64,000 bases of DNA from Chrysoperla carnea (GCF_905475395.1 NC_058342.1:37837640-37901639); one strand, 5' to 3'. Positions 1 to 11,496 are shown, counted from the first letter of the stretch. Numbers and translations are program-made. Notes: generated by a model not told the origin, from the sequence alone.

Positions 1-122
1 ATTACCTTATAAACTTAGTTTTCTCGAAATCGGAAACAAAAACTTTTTTTACACTTTTTGCAATTTGTAAAAATCGAAAAAATCATAAAAAATTCAAAAA
101 AACACAATTTTTGTAATTTTTG
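1..122. repeat. 306-bp family half-unit, left composite module
   Basis: AT-rich block carrying the family's signature words (a TTACCTTATAAACTTAG-type segment, then ATCGAAAAAATC-type A-tracts). It aligns without gaps to 50541-50662, with three mismatches that I count in 122 bases. It is cut by the window start, so the rest of the unit lies outside. It directly abuts the telomere-like array. Confidence 0.85.
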
Positions 123-285
123 GTTGGGTTGGGTTGGGTTGGGTTGGGTTGGGTTGGGTTGGGTTGGGTTGGGTTAGGTTGGGTTAGGTTGGGTTAGGTT
201 GGGTTAGGTTGGGTTAGGTTGGGTTAGGTTGGGTTAGGTTGGGTTAGGTTGGGTTAGGTTGGGTTAGGCTGGGTTGGGTTAGGCT
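121..285 (+). repeat. Telomere-like GGGTT / GGGTTAGGTT minisatellite
   Basis: About nine GGGTT pentamers are followed by about eleven GGGTTAGGTT decamers, ending in slightly degenerate copies. The decamer is TTAGG alternating with TTGGG. TTAGG is the ancestral insect telomere repeat and TTGGG-type variants are known in some insects. Because flanks and order recur at 50.66 kb, I read it as a module inside a dispersed repeat rather than a chromosome end. Confidence 0.9.
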
Positions 286-641
286 GGGTGTAGGGTGGGT
301 GTGGGTGTGGGTGTGGGTGTGGGTGTGGGTATGGGTGTGGGTGTGGGTGTGGGAGTAGGTGTGGGTGTGGGAGTGGGTGTGGGTGTGGGAGTGGGAGTGG
401 GTGTGGGAGTGGGTGTGGGTGTGGGTGTGGGAGTGGGAGTGGGTGTGGGAGTGGGTGTGGGTGTGGGTGTGGATGTGGGAGTGGGAGTGGGTGTGGGAGT
501 GGGAGTGGGAGTGGGAGTGGGAGTGGGAGTGGGAGTGGGAGTGGGAGTGGGAGTGGGAGTGGGAGTGGGAGTGGGAGTGGGAGTGGGAGTGGGAGTGGGA
601 GTGGGAGTGGGAGTGGGAGTGGGAGTGGGGGTTGAGTTGGG
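286..641 (+). repeat. GTGGGT / GTGGGA hexamer array
   Basis: About 350 bp of G-rich hexamers. The left part is mainly GTGGGT with GTGGGA interspersed; the right part is almost pure GTGGGA. Long open frames across it (Gly-Val, Trp-Val/Glu and Pro-Leu/His repeats) are translations of the array, not genes. Regular GGG runs every six bases make G-quadruplex formation plausible on the + strand. Confidence 0.9.
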
Positions 642-648
642 TTTTTTT

Positions 649-785
649 TCAATTTTATTGACCTGTATTTATAAAAATAAATTGCTGTGCGTAAGTCTCG
701 CTAAATCTCAAAAACGGCTGGACCGATTTTCAAAATTTTTTTTTTGTTTTGTTCGCTTTAGTTCAGGGATGGTTTAGAAAAAAAA
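649..785 (+). repeat. Shared tail of composite module
   Basis: The first 56 bases match 51049-51104 with about four differences. The words GCTGTGCG, GTCTCGCTAAA and AACGGCTGGACCGATTTT resemble a tail I associate with interspersed repeats common in insect genomes (recalled pattern, not searched). The copy at 51 kb diverges after the GTCTCGCTAAA motif, so the left copy is the more complete one. Confidence 0.65.
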
Positions 786-786
786 A

Positions 787-1057
787 CTAAACAGAGCTGA
801 TATTAGAGTCATCGTAGAGTTACTCACAGAGCATGATAACTTGAACAAGTTCCAACATCAGATTGAAAAGACTATTTCCCGCGTGTGACAGATGCGGAGA
901 AAATTCAGAAGAAACATCGATCCACTTTCTCTGTTACTGCACGGCGCTCATACAGCAGCGAAGGAAATAGTTTGGTTCGGCCATAGTCGAACCAGAAGCA
1001 ATTAAGAAACTCAGCGCTAGGCAAATCCTCGGTTTCAGTACATCAGTTGGTTTATAA
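787..1057 (+). pseudogene. Non-LTR retrotransposon C-terminal remnant, broken
   Basis: A decayed 3' coding end of a non-LTR retrotransposon of the kind whose ORF2 ends in an RNase H-like region and a Cys/His motif (I/Jockey-related clades). From 787 one frame gives a segment containing LLTEHDNLNKF, resembling the family's LLTGH-type motif. It hits TGA at 886. A +1 shifted frame from 881 then gives CDRCGE, an EET.IHFLC.C segment and QQRRK, i.e. a Cys-x2-Cys...His-x3-Cys arrangement, followed by TAG at 968. The same frame continues through an EPEAIKKLSARQILGF segment to TAA at 1055. One frameshift and one internal stop are visible, so it cannot be functional. The upstream RT domain is absent. 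Family assignment is from motif recognition only. Confidence 0.75.
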
Positions 1058-1493
1058 TAGCCACTGACAAGCGTAGCGGGGATAGAGTGCAAGGGTCTAT
1101 TTGGCGATGCTAGAGCATGGTCCGCTAACTTCCATACCCATACCCCGTAGATGGAATCTGCCAATCACATTATTTTTCATAATCATTGGTTTGGCTGTTG
1201 ATTTAAGGGCTTGCTCCAGGACTGCCAGATGGAATAATTGGATACAAAAAGGGAATAATTTTGTAATTCTCTGTATTCAGCTAGTAAAACAAATAAATTT
1301 CAATTATATGCAAAAATTAAAAAAAAGATTGATATAAAAAAAAGGAAAGATAATGTTTTGTATGGTGCATGGTGTTTGGTGTATGGTGTAGTTGGTGAAT
1401 AAAGCCTTGACCAGTTTGTAGGTTTTTTTTTTAGATCGCTTGGTGCGGTGTGGTGCGCTGGTATTTGTACAAAACACTACATATCATATACAT
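1058..1493. other. Unassigned spacer
   Basis: Possibly begins with the 3' UTR of the retrotransposon remnant (a somewhat less AT-rich stretch to about 1150). After that it is AT-rich sequence with a short imperfect TGGTGTATGGTG-type repeat near 1365-1395. No gene seen. Confidence 0.5.
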
Positions 1494-1572
1494 GTCGCAG
1501 CCAATTACTTATTTAGCCATTTATTTAACAGCTTAGCCTTTTTACTAAACGGCGCTGTTCAACTAGTGACCT
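1494..1572 (+). repeat. Left terminal inverted repeat
   Basis: Left arm of the 1.04-kb element. The pairing arm is 2451-2529 in inverse orientation. Confidence 0.7.
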
Positions 1573-1794
1573 GTATTATAACGTTTTAATGGACATGCTG
1601 GCTAATGCTTCGACCATTCCTACAATTGGTTGACTATTTGACAAAAAAACGAAATATATCCCACTACAGGAAGTGATTGTAATGGGTTTGATTTGCGAAA
1701 TCTAAATTTTCAACATATATATCTGTACGTTTCATAGTTAGGATAAGACATTAACACTTATTTGGAGAAGAAGTATGCCTGTGTGTGTATGCAA

Positions 1795-2400
1795 AATCGG
1801 AGCCTGAAATTTTTTCGAAATTTTTTGAAGGGAAATAATCGAAAATATTAACAAAAAAAATTATGTTTCAGAATTCGATAAAACTCAGTTTATAAGGTAA
1901 TTTTGACCCAAAAAATTCAAAAATCGAGTTTATTTGACGATTGGGCTAGTAGATTTTGAAAAAAACGAGTCCTTGGATCGATTTTTGGCGATATCTCAAA
2001 AATTATCCGTCCAATCGTTATATGCTCCCGATTTTTGAATTTTTTGGGTCAATTTTACCTTATAAACTGTGTTTCATCAAGTTCCGAAGCATAAAATTTT
2101 TTTCGATTTTATGCAATTTTTTGAAGGGGTACCCCTTGGAAAAAATCGAAAAAATCAAAAAATTTTTTCTGTTTCAGAATTCGATAAAACTTAGTTAATA
2201 AGGTAATTTTGACCCAAAAAATTCAAAAATCGAGTTCATTTGACGGTTGGACTAGTAAATTTTGAAAAAAACGAGTCTTTAGATCAATTTTTGGCGATAT
2301 CTCAAAAATTATCCGTCCAATCGTTAAATGAACCCGATTTTTGAATTTTTTGGGTCAATTTTACCTTATAAACTGTGTTTCATCAAATTCCGAAACATGA
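1795..2400. repeat. Two tandem 306-bp units inside the element
   Basis: The motif GTTTCAGAATTCGATAAAAC begins at 1865 and again at 2171, exactly 306 bp apart. Each unit contains a segment with GACCCAAAAAATTC and its approximate reverse complement (GAATTTTTTGGGTC), so the unit is an inverted dimer. A GGGGTACCCC axis of symmetry lies near 2136-2145. Confidence 0.85.
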
Positions 2401-2450
2401 TCGATCTAAGTTCTTTGCCTATTTGTTTGTTTAAATGGCTGAATATCGTT

Positions 2451-2529
2451 CAGATCGCTAGTTGAATGACGCTGTTTAGTGAAAAGGCTAGCCTGTTAAT
2501 TGAACGGCTAATTAAGAGTTGCCTGCGAC
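2451..2529 (-). repeat. Right terminal inverted repeat
   Basis: Right arm of the 1.04-kb element, ending CTGCGAC at 2523-2529. Confidence 0.7.
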
Positions 2530-2809
2530 ATACATATAAATACTATTCTGAATCAGGGTTGCATTTACTAAACTGTGAGTCATTCACTCAGCGCTCACTT
2601 AAAATATTAAGCTTTTATTAAAATTACATTGAGCAATTTTTAGTACCCGTGTACCCGTGATCAAATTTTCTGATCACGAAAATACAAAAACAAAATTTTC
2701 CAGGGAAGTATAACGTCAAAACTATTTTTAAATGAATAATTTTAGATAGAATAGTTTGGAACTCCTAAAATTTATTAAACGTAAGGTGTTAGAGAAAGTT
2801 TAGAAAAAA

Positions 2810-2930
2810 TGACAACAAAATTTTTTTATGGATTTTGATGAAACTTCGCATTTAAGGTAGTTTTGACTCAAATAGTACAAAAATCGGATTCATTTGACGA
2901 TTCAACGAATATTTTTTTAGATGAATTCGA
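2810..2930. repeat. Diverged 306-family half-unit
   Basis: Contains the GATGAAACTT, AAGGTAGTTTTGACTCAAA and AAAAATCGGATTCATTTGACG words of the family in the expected order, with substitutions. A single half-unit, with no tandem partner seen. Confidence 0.6.
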
Positions 2931-3779
2931 AAATTTAATGCATTCTTAATATGAATGGTATTACCCGCTGCCATTATCTCAAAAACTAATCAAATTTTAA
3001 CAACGACCCTTACATGATTTTTTCAGCCGTTTATTTCTCGTAAACTAATTAAAAATTCGATTATTTCGAACTTTATAAGTAAACCATTTTCTATCCTCAA
3101 GAACCATGATCAAACCCAACTCTGTTATACATTGAACGCAACGTAGACATATAAACTCAAATATCCATCCATATACATGTATCAAATGAGTTAGACAAAG
3201 ACATCAATATAATAAAAATAATACTCTTATTATTTAAATGTAGGTACTTCAAATAATAAATAATAATTGACGGCATTCATTAAACAAGACAAACAACATA
3301 CATTTACATCGATCCATCTCTGTTCTAAAATGATTTAATTGATAATAAAGTAAGATAATAGATAAGACAAATGATAATTACTTTAAAAAAAAAAAAACAA
3401 TAACTCGTGAGCTGGAGAGATGTATCAAGATCATATTTCTCCCACATTATGAGTTCTTATTATAATTCGAGACTGGAAGTTAACATCTCCAAAAGACACT
3501 TTCTTGACCTAAATTCGACTCAACCTACATTTACATTTCCAACCCCCTATCTCAATTTGGAGAGATTGTCCAGGTGTACAAAATCTTAAGAAAAATCGCT
3601 GAATAATTCGGCTTTTTCTATGGAAATCTTGTTCAGAATGCTGAAATCAAACCCCTATTTAATAATATTGCCTGGTTGACAACTCTACATACTGAATTTT
3701 AGATCTAGCCCCTCAGTATACTAGAGGCACCCAAGGGTAGCGGATAAAAAAATTATATCCAATCCCAAAATCCCTTACT
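2931..3779. other. AT-rich spacer
   Basis: No supported gene. Contains an A-run near 3384-3397 and scattered TAATAAT-type low-complexity sequence. The short open frames here have no recognisable features. Confidence 0.5.
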
Positions 3780-3900
3780 AAACGGATTTATTACACATGC
3801 CCAGCCCATCTCGACCCGTTGACCTTAATATTCTACATAAGTGCATAATATAGTAATATAGTGCATAAGTCTACATTTTCGTATAAAATATGATTAAAAA
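3780..3900 (+). repeat. Dispersed repeat C, copy 1
   Basis: Shares ordered words with 18500-18590: a TTTATTACACA-like start, a GCCCA block, then AAGTCTA, ATTTTCG and AAATATGA followed by TAAAAA. Low-identity pair, family unknown. Confidence 0.4.
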
Positions 3901-4739
3901 GATGTTGCATTTTATAATAACAATTATATATTTTTTATTCTTTTTGATTTGCTTTGATTTGAGTGACCATCATTTTTATTACTTACAAATCAACTTAATC
4001 TACCTACTCACGCCCCCCCCCTTCCACCACCCAATCACCCACACTGCTAGCAGTCACATATTAATAAATTAACCCCATCTTCAAATCCTTCGATTTACTT
4101 AAAAGTTCAAAATTGATTTTCTTCAATTTTCAAATTATCAATCAGGAGTGGAATCATTCCTGGATAATTGCAGATAGTTTTCCAAGTTTTTAGGAGGTTT
4201 TAGGTTATCAAAACGGTCTGGTTGGAAGTGTTTTTTTACTCGACACCCTTGAAATTATTTACTAGAATAATGGGGACACCCTGTTTTTTCGATTCTCGTA
4301 CACATGACGATTTGCGGACGTCGAATTATTTCGAACCACTTTAAAGTAATTTGAAGGATATTTAGTTGAATTTTTTAAAAATGGATTTGTAAAACATTAA
4401 AAATATTATACAGAATTATGGTAAATCGACTTTCTGGTTTATCTGTCGACTTCCCGGAACTTTGAGGTGGCAGCTCTAGTTATTCGGTACGTTAGGCATA
4501 GACATCGACATCGAGATCGACATTATAGTCTTCGTCTAATAGTAAAATATCGTAATATTTGTATGTTTTATTTTACAAAGCCAAAGCGTGTGTTCTGCGA
4601 GTGAATGTGAGTGTGAGTGTGAGTGCTGTGTGTTTATGTATTGAGTTTTTTGCGTCGTTTTTGCATGGAAAAAGCAGTTATTTTTAAACTATTCGCTTTT
4701 TATAATATACATTCATATGTATGTGTGTATGGCTGACTG

Positions 4740-4775
4740 TACAGTCAAAACCGCTTATTATGAACATTTACAAGC
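4740..4775 (+). mobile_element. MITE-like terminus, pogo/Tc-type
   Basis: Starts TACAGTCAAAACCGCTTAT, matching the terminal words of the elements at 11006 and 55806. TA is the expected flank. I could not identify the opposite end, so only a terminus is claimed. Confidence 0.4.
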
Positions 4776-7700
4776 CACCTACAATTATGGTTGCAATATC
4801 TGAACCGTAAACGATTAAGGCAAACCCAATCAGCAATCTCGAAAAGAGCTCCAACGATTTTCATTAAATTTCGTAATCAGGAGGTTTTTGAAGCGAAAAA
4901 TCAATCTAACTAGTTTTCTTTTCTAGAAAACGTTGTTTTCTCTATGTTTTCAGGAAAAACTGAAACATTGACTGCAAAATATGACTCTTCCTGACATCTA
5001 TTGGCGACAGAATAAAGTGCATTACCGGGACATTCAATTTGATATTTGTGAGGAGACATTATAAATGGTTATTATATTAGTGACAAAATTTGTACCTTCT
5101 TTACTCAAAAAATATCGAGTAATGTTCGATCATCTTCATGGATGGTTCGTGGCTCGTGGTTCGTAGTACGTAGGATGTTGATTGATCGTTAAAAAGGGCT
5201 CTGACTATAGGTACATGATATGTGCATACATGTATGTGTGTGTGTTGTATAATAAGTGAGTGTTTGGTGCATTTTTGCATTGATTTATATTTAAAACGCG
5301 AACTGCCAACCGAACACTCATTTTACAAACAAAAAAATTTTTTTTTTTAATATACAGTTTGATTCGCTTTTTTTTTAAAACTATTTTTTCTAACCATTAC
5401 AAATGTAATTTAACTGTTTGTAATTTGGATCAGATCAAAAAACTTTATTATTGTAATTGTTCAAACTGAAATAAGAATTGGAGCTATCAGAAAAAAATTA
5501 CTTCAAAAATTAAAAAGAGAAAAAATAGAATTTTTCCGGCAATACTAAAAATTTCTAACATCCAAGCGTTAAAAAATTTACAAAAATTGCTTATAGGGAT
5601 GTAGCTATAATTAGTATGAATTAGGTATTAGTATCTTATTCTTCACACAAAAATAGGTTACATTGTTTGTTTCCGACCTTCTGGGAGTGAAATTAATCTT
5701 ATTATATGATCGAATTAATTTTATTATATCAGTTTTTGTATAGTTCCAAATTAAAATGATATAATATCCTTCAAATAATTTTAAATAAAAATTGCTCAAA
5801 ACTAGCAAATTAATCTAAATATGAAATCTTTTTCTCAGAAACAGAATGTGAGTTTTGATTTATAGTTTAAGAATCTATAATTTTGGTTTCTGCTTGTTTT
5901 TTAAAATGCAACCTTCCTGTTTTGTATAACCAAATATTTTCTTTAAGGATAAGTTTATATATCAATACGAAATCAGATACGAAATACATGTTTATTTCTA
6001 AGAGGAGCTGGTACTGATGCTGGGACGCATCCATTTTGTTAATTAGACATCTATATGTAAATAATCAAAATGATCATGTATTTCTGGACACGTGCAAAAA
6101 CAAAGAAAAATTATTTTATAATATGACTAAACGAAAAATTTTTAAAATACATTTATATTTATATGTGTATATGCAAGGCAAACGAGCGTATCCGTTGAGA
6201 GTGAACTGGAGGAGATAATACAAGTATTATTATGTAAGCTTTATAGTTTACATAATACTTTATTTAGTATTTTTTCGCACTATAGGAAGTTATTGTCATG
6301 AGTCAGATTTTTGAAATCGTAATTTTAAACATATCTTTACGTTTTGATCCCAAATCCCCATAACGGCAATATGATCCCAAAGGACTTTCATAACATTCAA
6401 AGGTTCAAACTCAGACAGATGGCTTATTGAAGATTGGAGTGATCGATAACAAATTTTATTGATTTTTAAATGTAACCAAAGTATACGTCAATGGTGTTTA
6501 AAAAACAAATAGAAAATTGTTTAAAAATGTGAGCAATTTGATTGGTGCACGATGTTTTTTCGTCTTTTTTTTTTTCTTTCTTATAAAACACTGCAAGTAA
6601 TATCTAAAAATATTCAATTTTTTTGTTTGAAACTTTTCTTTTCTTCAGTTTAAAACAAGTGCAGCCAAAATAAAATTTATATTTATATATCGAACTGGCA
6701 TACATTTCTTTATGGGACATCAACAACGCATAACGCATGCGTACTTATTGTACGCAAGCACATTATTAAAAAAATTATTTAAATTACTTGAAAGATACTT
6801 TTTTTTTTTTTTCGTTTTCGTCGTGGTACTTAGAACCCTCTGTCGTCGGCGTCTTCATAATTAAGTGGTGAAGATGAATCCTTACAACCCTTTTAAATGC
6901 TCTCAAATTAAATGAACACAAAATTTATTTGTAATTATTGTAAAGTTTCAACTTACCTAATTGATCGGTTTCGATATGATATAACGGTTGTTCCATGATA
7001 AAAGCTCGACTTAAAAGCTCGATTTAAGCACTATATTCTCTTATATATACAGCTTTAAAAATTACTTTAACTTATTCTAAACTTATATATTATTCCTGAG
7101 TAAAATTTCATACGTAAATTGCCCGTATTTACGCATTGTACATTTAAAGCCCAAATAAATTTTGTATCCAAAAAATGAGTTGCTTGAATAATTTCAAAAT
7201 CAAAATAATCATAGCCGTTGTTTTAACACAAACTTAATTAATTTAGAAATCCACAAAATTGATCACCGCGAAAATTAACAAAGAAAAAATTAAACTATGG
7301 AAATTTGGTTTTTTGTTTTGATTTTTAGAATTTTTAATTATAAATAAATGAATGTTTGCGATTCCATAGTTTCGCAGCAACTAAAATTTGATATCAAAAT
7401 CCGTTATGAAAAATCCCCCCAATGTGGATGAAATGGAGAAAAAAAAAATTGAGCAAAAAAACCTGTACCTGTCTGGTGGATGCACCCCTTTTATTTAATA
7501 CCTATTACCTACATAATAAATACAAATGCATTTGTTCATTTTCCAAAATAAAAATTAAACTTGTTATTGCAATATCCTTTCCTTTCGTGCATCGTGTTAG
7601 GTCAAACCTCTTCGTCTCTCTAAAGAAAGGGACTTCATACTACTTATACTTTATTGAATATTTATAAAAAAGAAAGAATTAACAATATTACCTATTGTTA

Positions 7701-8705
7701 ATGATTAGGGAGCTGGTAGTTTTTTAACGCAAATCATTTTAATATCACTCGCATTACAACAAACTATCGAATTGATATAACAAATCTATCTATTCACGTA
7801 GAAAAATAATATTCGATCGTAAATTATTTACATTACTTCTGTCATTGCTGAAATATAAGCGAGGATCACAACTAATATAGTTAATTGTTTAATTGTCCTG
7901 CATATTATATAAGCAAATAATTCAAAAATTTTTGAAATTTGTACTCTATGCAAACTCTATACTTAAAGAGGTTCCCTTAATAAGAAAGTCGGTTAATCTA
8001 CAAGTGAAGATTAAGTTAAGGATTTTGTACGTTTATAGGGTTTATTTGAATCGTTTTTTATAAATTTTCGAGATAAAATAATAGACATGTGAAAATTTTC
8101 AACAAAGATTCGTATTTATACTTTTTTGTTTTTATAATTTTCCAACAGTGATCTTACATTACCCCTTCACCCCCCCCCCCCGCTGCAATACGTAGACTTA
8201 TAATTAGCAAAATTTTACAGTTAACGAAACTTTGAAATTTTATAAACTTTCTATTATTCCTAAATATCTGTTATAAAAATAATTGGTAAACTCTCAAGTC
8301 AAAATTGTGTTCCATAATTTTCAGTGCTTTTGAGAAAAATTGCTATAAACATTTTTTAATTTTACGAAAATTAAGAAAAATTAGAAAGTTTTTCTAGTAA
8401 TATTACACAATGAAATTTATGTAATTTTACCAACAATGTTTTTATAAATTATAATTATTTACTTTTTGTGATAATAAAAGTTTAGTAAAATGATAAATTA
8501 CGATTGTATTTTTATTATTACGATTGGTAAATTGATATAAATTTCTATATAATTTGGAAGACCAGCTCTATCTATCCATGGATATAAGTGATCTGATGAG
8601 CATCAGATCGGATTAGAGAAGGATCCACATAGTTAAATGTGTCTGTCTCCTGTTAATAAGAATCACATGACACAATTACAATTACTCTTAGAATTACAAT
8701 GCATA

Positions 8706-8730
8706 CACTCTTACACTTACACTTACACTT
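8706..8730 (+). repeat. ACACTT microsatellite
   Basis: About four imperfect copies of a 6-mer. Confidence 0.8.
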
Positions 8731-9114
8731 GGTAGTAAGTTTAAAGGATATTGTAATGTATAGAAAACGATCAAAGCCATACCATCATCATACGAATCAT
8801 ACGAATACGATTACCATATGGGAAGCATAAGCATGCTTTCATTGCTTTCATGGGGTCAAACTAGCAACTGTAGTAACTAGTGGGTATCGTATAGGTGTAA
8901 GCAGTGCTATGCTGTGCTGAAAGAATACCACCAATACTGCTAGTGCTTACACTGATATTTTATGTATAGTATTCTAATACAAGAAAACAAATTCGTAGCG
9001 CAAAAGCTGCGTTAGCTAAACGAACTCCCTCAGAGATTGAAAAAAAACACACTTTTCTTAAAATCGAATTTTTAATTTTTCAAGAATTTTGATTCCGAAA
9101 CTAAGCGTCTAGAG

Positions 9115-9205
9115 ACCCAACTTCCCCTCCCCTTGTTTATCGGTCAATTATTTTCATCATCGAACTTGACCTTTCAAATACCAAAAAACTTCTTGAGAAA
9201 ATTTT
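9115..9205 (+). repeat. Dispersed repeat, pair with 23440-23530
   Basis: Both loci have a C-rich patch, then a TCGGTCAATT-like or TCGATTTTTCTCATT-like stretch, then AACTTGACCTTTCAAATACC and a TTCTTGA-type end. This is a shared repeat fragment of unknown class. Confidence 0.6.
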
Positions 9206-9279
9206 ATTCAAATCAGAATTAAATTGCGACCGCTACAGAGTTTACAGACACACAAATGTATAGATACATTTGTATATAC

Positions 9280-9520
9280 ATATATAAATTTTAACGATGG
9301 TCATTTTTGACATCTAGTAGGTAGGATCGATGAACATTTCAAGAAAGATAACCCCATATTACAAAAATATTTCCAAATAGGTGTCCATTTCTCCAAAGCT
9401 ATAAATGATGGAGACTTGAAAATTTGCAGGTTGCAGCGCCTTTTGTCTTGTGAAGCATTCTCGCAAATTTGAAACAAAATTCTAGAAAACGCTTTCGAAA
9501 ATTTTCGAAATTTTTGAAAA
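9280..9520 (+). repeat. Dispersed repeat, related to 51820-51965
   Basis: Shares CTTGTGAA.CATTC, a TTCTAGAAAA word and a CTTTCGAAAATT word in order with the 51.8-kb locus. The GTGTCCATTTCTCCAAA segment also recalls the inner part of repeat B (30.46 and 48.69 kb). Class unknown. Confidence 0.5.
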
Positions 9521-9763
9521 CCAAATAAATGCTAAAAGTGAATTGGAAAATTTATACATAATTGTAGGGCAAGCTAAAAAGTGTTAATAATTTATATAAA
9601 GACAAATATTTTTCCTAGAAAAGTAAACTTTTATATTCACAAATATTTTCGATTAGAATATATTTCCCTAAATCTTAACTAGAAATTAATTTCAAAGAAT
9701 TTTTTTTCCTAAAACAATTAAAACAAAAAAACACGTTATCATGAAATCATAAAATACATTTTT

Positions 9764-9778
9764 CACGTGAACCACGTG
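9764..9778. promoter_or_regulatory. Paired CACGTG E-boxes
   Basis: Two perfect CACGTG palindromes at 9764-9769 and 9773-9778, three bases apart. CACGTG is the canonical bHLH site. No gene lies close by, so a function is not supported; this is a motif observation only. Confidence 0.25.
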
Positions 9779-11005
9779 GAAAAATTCATACAATATAAGA
9801 TTTTCATATAGTATTTTCTTAAATATAAAATATATTTATTCTGAAATATAAATGCCATCTATGATAGAAAAGCATAAGTATCAAGCATCATAAATTGTAC
9901 TTAGTGTAGTTCACAACCCCTGAATAATACGATAAAAGAATTAAAAAATATTTATACACATAAAAAAGGGTTGAAAAAAAACAACCCCTAACTCCGTATT
10001 ATAAAAAACCGTATATATATAAAAAGTTTCTTTTTAATGATACAAGTACGAAAGTTTTTTTGTTTGTTTTTTATTTCAATAAACAGAATGAAACCGCATA
10101 ACTATATGGAAATAAAAAAACGAATGATGTATTATATTTTAAAAACAAATTAATTATGGGCTTATTAATTATATCCTGTTTTTTAGCTTTTATTTTGCAA
10201 AAAAAAAGTTATAGAATAGAAGTAATTGTTATCGAGTCAGGAAATATAAAATTTATGTATCTCTTCTAAATTTTGAAGCTTTGCTTTTTTTAAGTTCAAA
10301 GTTTAAAATTTATAGCGAAAGGCATACTTCCTACTGGATATCACATGACATCGGTAGTTTTTTTTTCTTGAGAATAGCTACGAAAGTTTTTAAGATTTGA
10401 TTTTAGAACTATTTCCAACCAGTTATTTTGGATGAAAAAATTTGATTTGATAAAATTATGAGCTGATCGTTGGCTTATGGCTTCCTTTTGAATATGTCAA
10501 AACGAGGATACGCAATGGAAAATTTTCGATTTTTAAATGTTATATTCAGCTTGAATTTGATAATATGTTGGCCCTGCGATTGGTTTCCTGTTTAAAATAT
10601 AGATTTATAGCACAAATAAAGTATTGTTTAAATAAAGCTGGAGCGACGAAATTTATGATGTGGCACGATTAATTGTTTGAGTGTGATTAAGGTCACTAAA
10701 ATCGTTATGAAATCACTGAAATCACGACAATTTCGAGTAACAAACCAATAAGTTTCCATTCAAAATGAAAAGTCAATTTTCATATTAAAAGTGTATAGAC
10801 ATTTCGATACATAACAAAATTTGTATAAACGAATTTTTTCACATTTAAAAGATAAATTACATAATATTTATGTAATAATTAACCATCTGTTTATTTAACG
10901 CAACACACAAAAAAAAAACTGAAAAAAATATAACAAAATTAAAAACAAATGAGAAAAAAACTTCGAAACAAAAGAAAACTGAAAAATGTATACATTGTAT
11001 CATAC
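9779..11005. other. AT-rich spacer
   Basis: Nothing recognisable apart from homopolymer runs and very AT-rich DNA. Confidence 0.5.
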
Positions 11006-11496
11006 TACAGTCAAAATCAATTATAGCGAACCTATAATTATTGTTATATCTGAAACTTTTATAAATATAGTTGTAAGAAAGTTGCTTACTTACGCGTTTG
11101 GTTGCAATAACTCCAGTTTTAATAGAGATATTTGGAAAAATAAAATAGATTCTAGAAATAACTAGAAAAATTTTGCAATTCTCAAACCGCAAATAATAGC
11201 GGTTTGAGTCATAGACCATCAATTAGTTCAGTGTATACAGCTGGATATAATATATACATAGATAATAAGTATTTATATTTATTATAATCAGATGTCTATG
11301 AATTTATCTGTCAAAGTTATTTGTGTTATTTCGTATAGTGATACAAATATTACGTCATCAAGTTTGTGTATTTTTCCGAAATAAATTTTTGGTGGCTTTT
11401 TATTAACAAAATCAACATTTTGAAGTACTTTTTCAAAAATATTGGAATACCCTATAATAGTGGATGTCTTCAATGTCGCTATAATCGATGTTAACT
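11006..11496. mobile_element. Decayed MITE-like element, about 490 bp
   Basis: Left end TACAGTCAAAATCAATTATA. The right end, read on the minus strand, gives TAGTTAACATCGATTATAGC, so ATCRATTATAGCGA is shared between the termini. Size and termini resemble 55806-56327. Internal words (AACTCCAGTTTTAATAGAG and following) recur near 43985-44030. No transposase is present. Confidence 0.45.

Larger units (their letters stand above)
1494..2529. mobile_element. 1.04-kb inverted-repeat element carrying 306-bp units
   Basis: Starts GTCGCAG and ends CTGCGAC. The terminal about 78 bp at each end form an imperfect inverted repeat of roughly 80 percent identity by eye, sharing TTAGCC, CTAGCCTTTT-like and ACTAAAC words. 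ATACAT occurs immediately outside both ends (1488-1493 and 2530-2535), a candidate 6-bp target duplication, although such a word is easy to find by chance here. There is no transposase, so it is non-autonomous. The interior is about two tandem 306-bp units. It resembles foldback or MITE-type elements with internal tandem repeats; the superfamily is not assigned. Confidence 0.7.
3901..9105. other. Long AT-rich region without a recognisable gene
   Basis: I see no coding region here with family-level features. Visible items are a GTGTGA-type microsatellite near 4600-4625, a possible MITE terminus at 4740, poly(T)/poly(A) runs (for example 5340-5350, 6559-6571, 6801-6813), a C-run near 8171-8180 and a short ACACTT tandem at 8706-8730. 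It could be intron or intergenic DNA. Confidence 0.5.

Noticed and set aside
121..285. A true chromosome end (telomere)
   Set aside because: Flanked on both sides by unique or repeat sequence, and the same flanks recur at 50.5 kb; better explained as an interstitial module.
254..777. Long open frames with Leu-Pro/His-Pro, Gly-Val or Trp-Val/Glu repeats
   Set aside because: They are translations of the GTGGGT/GTGGGA and GGGTT arrays in several frames on both strands; no start context or non-repetitive domain.
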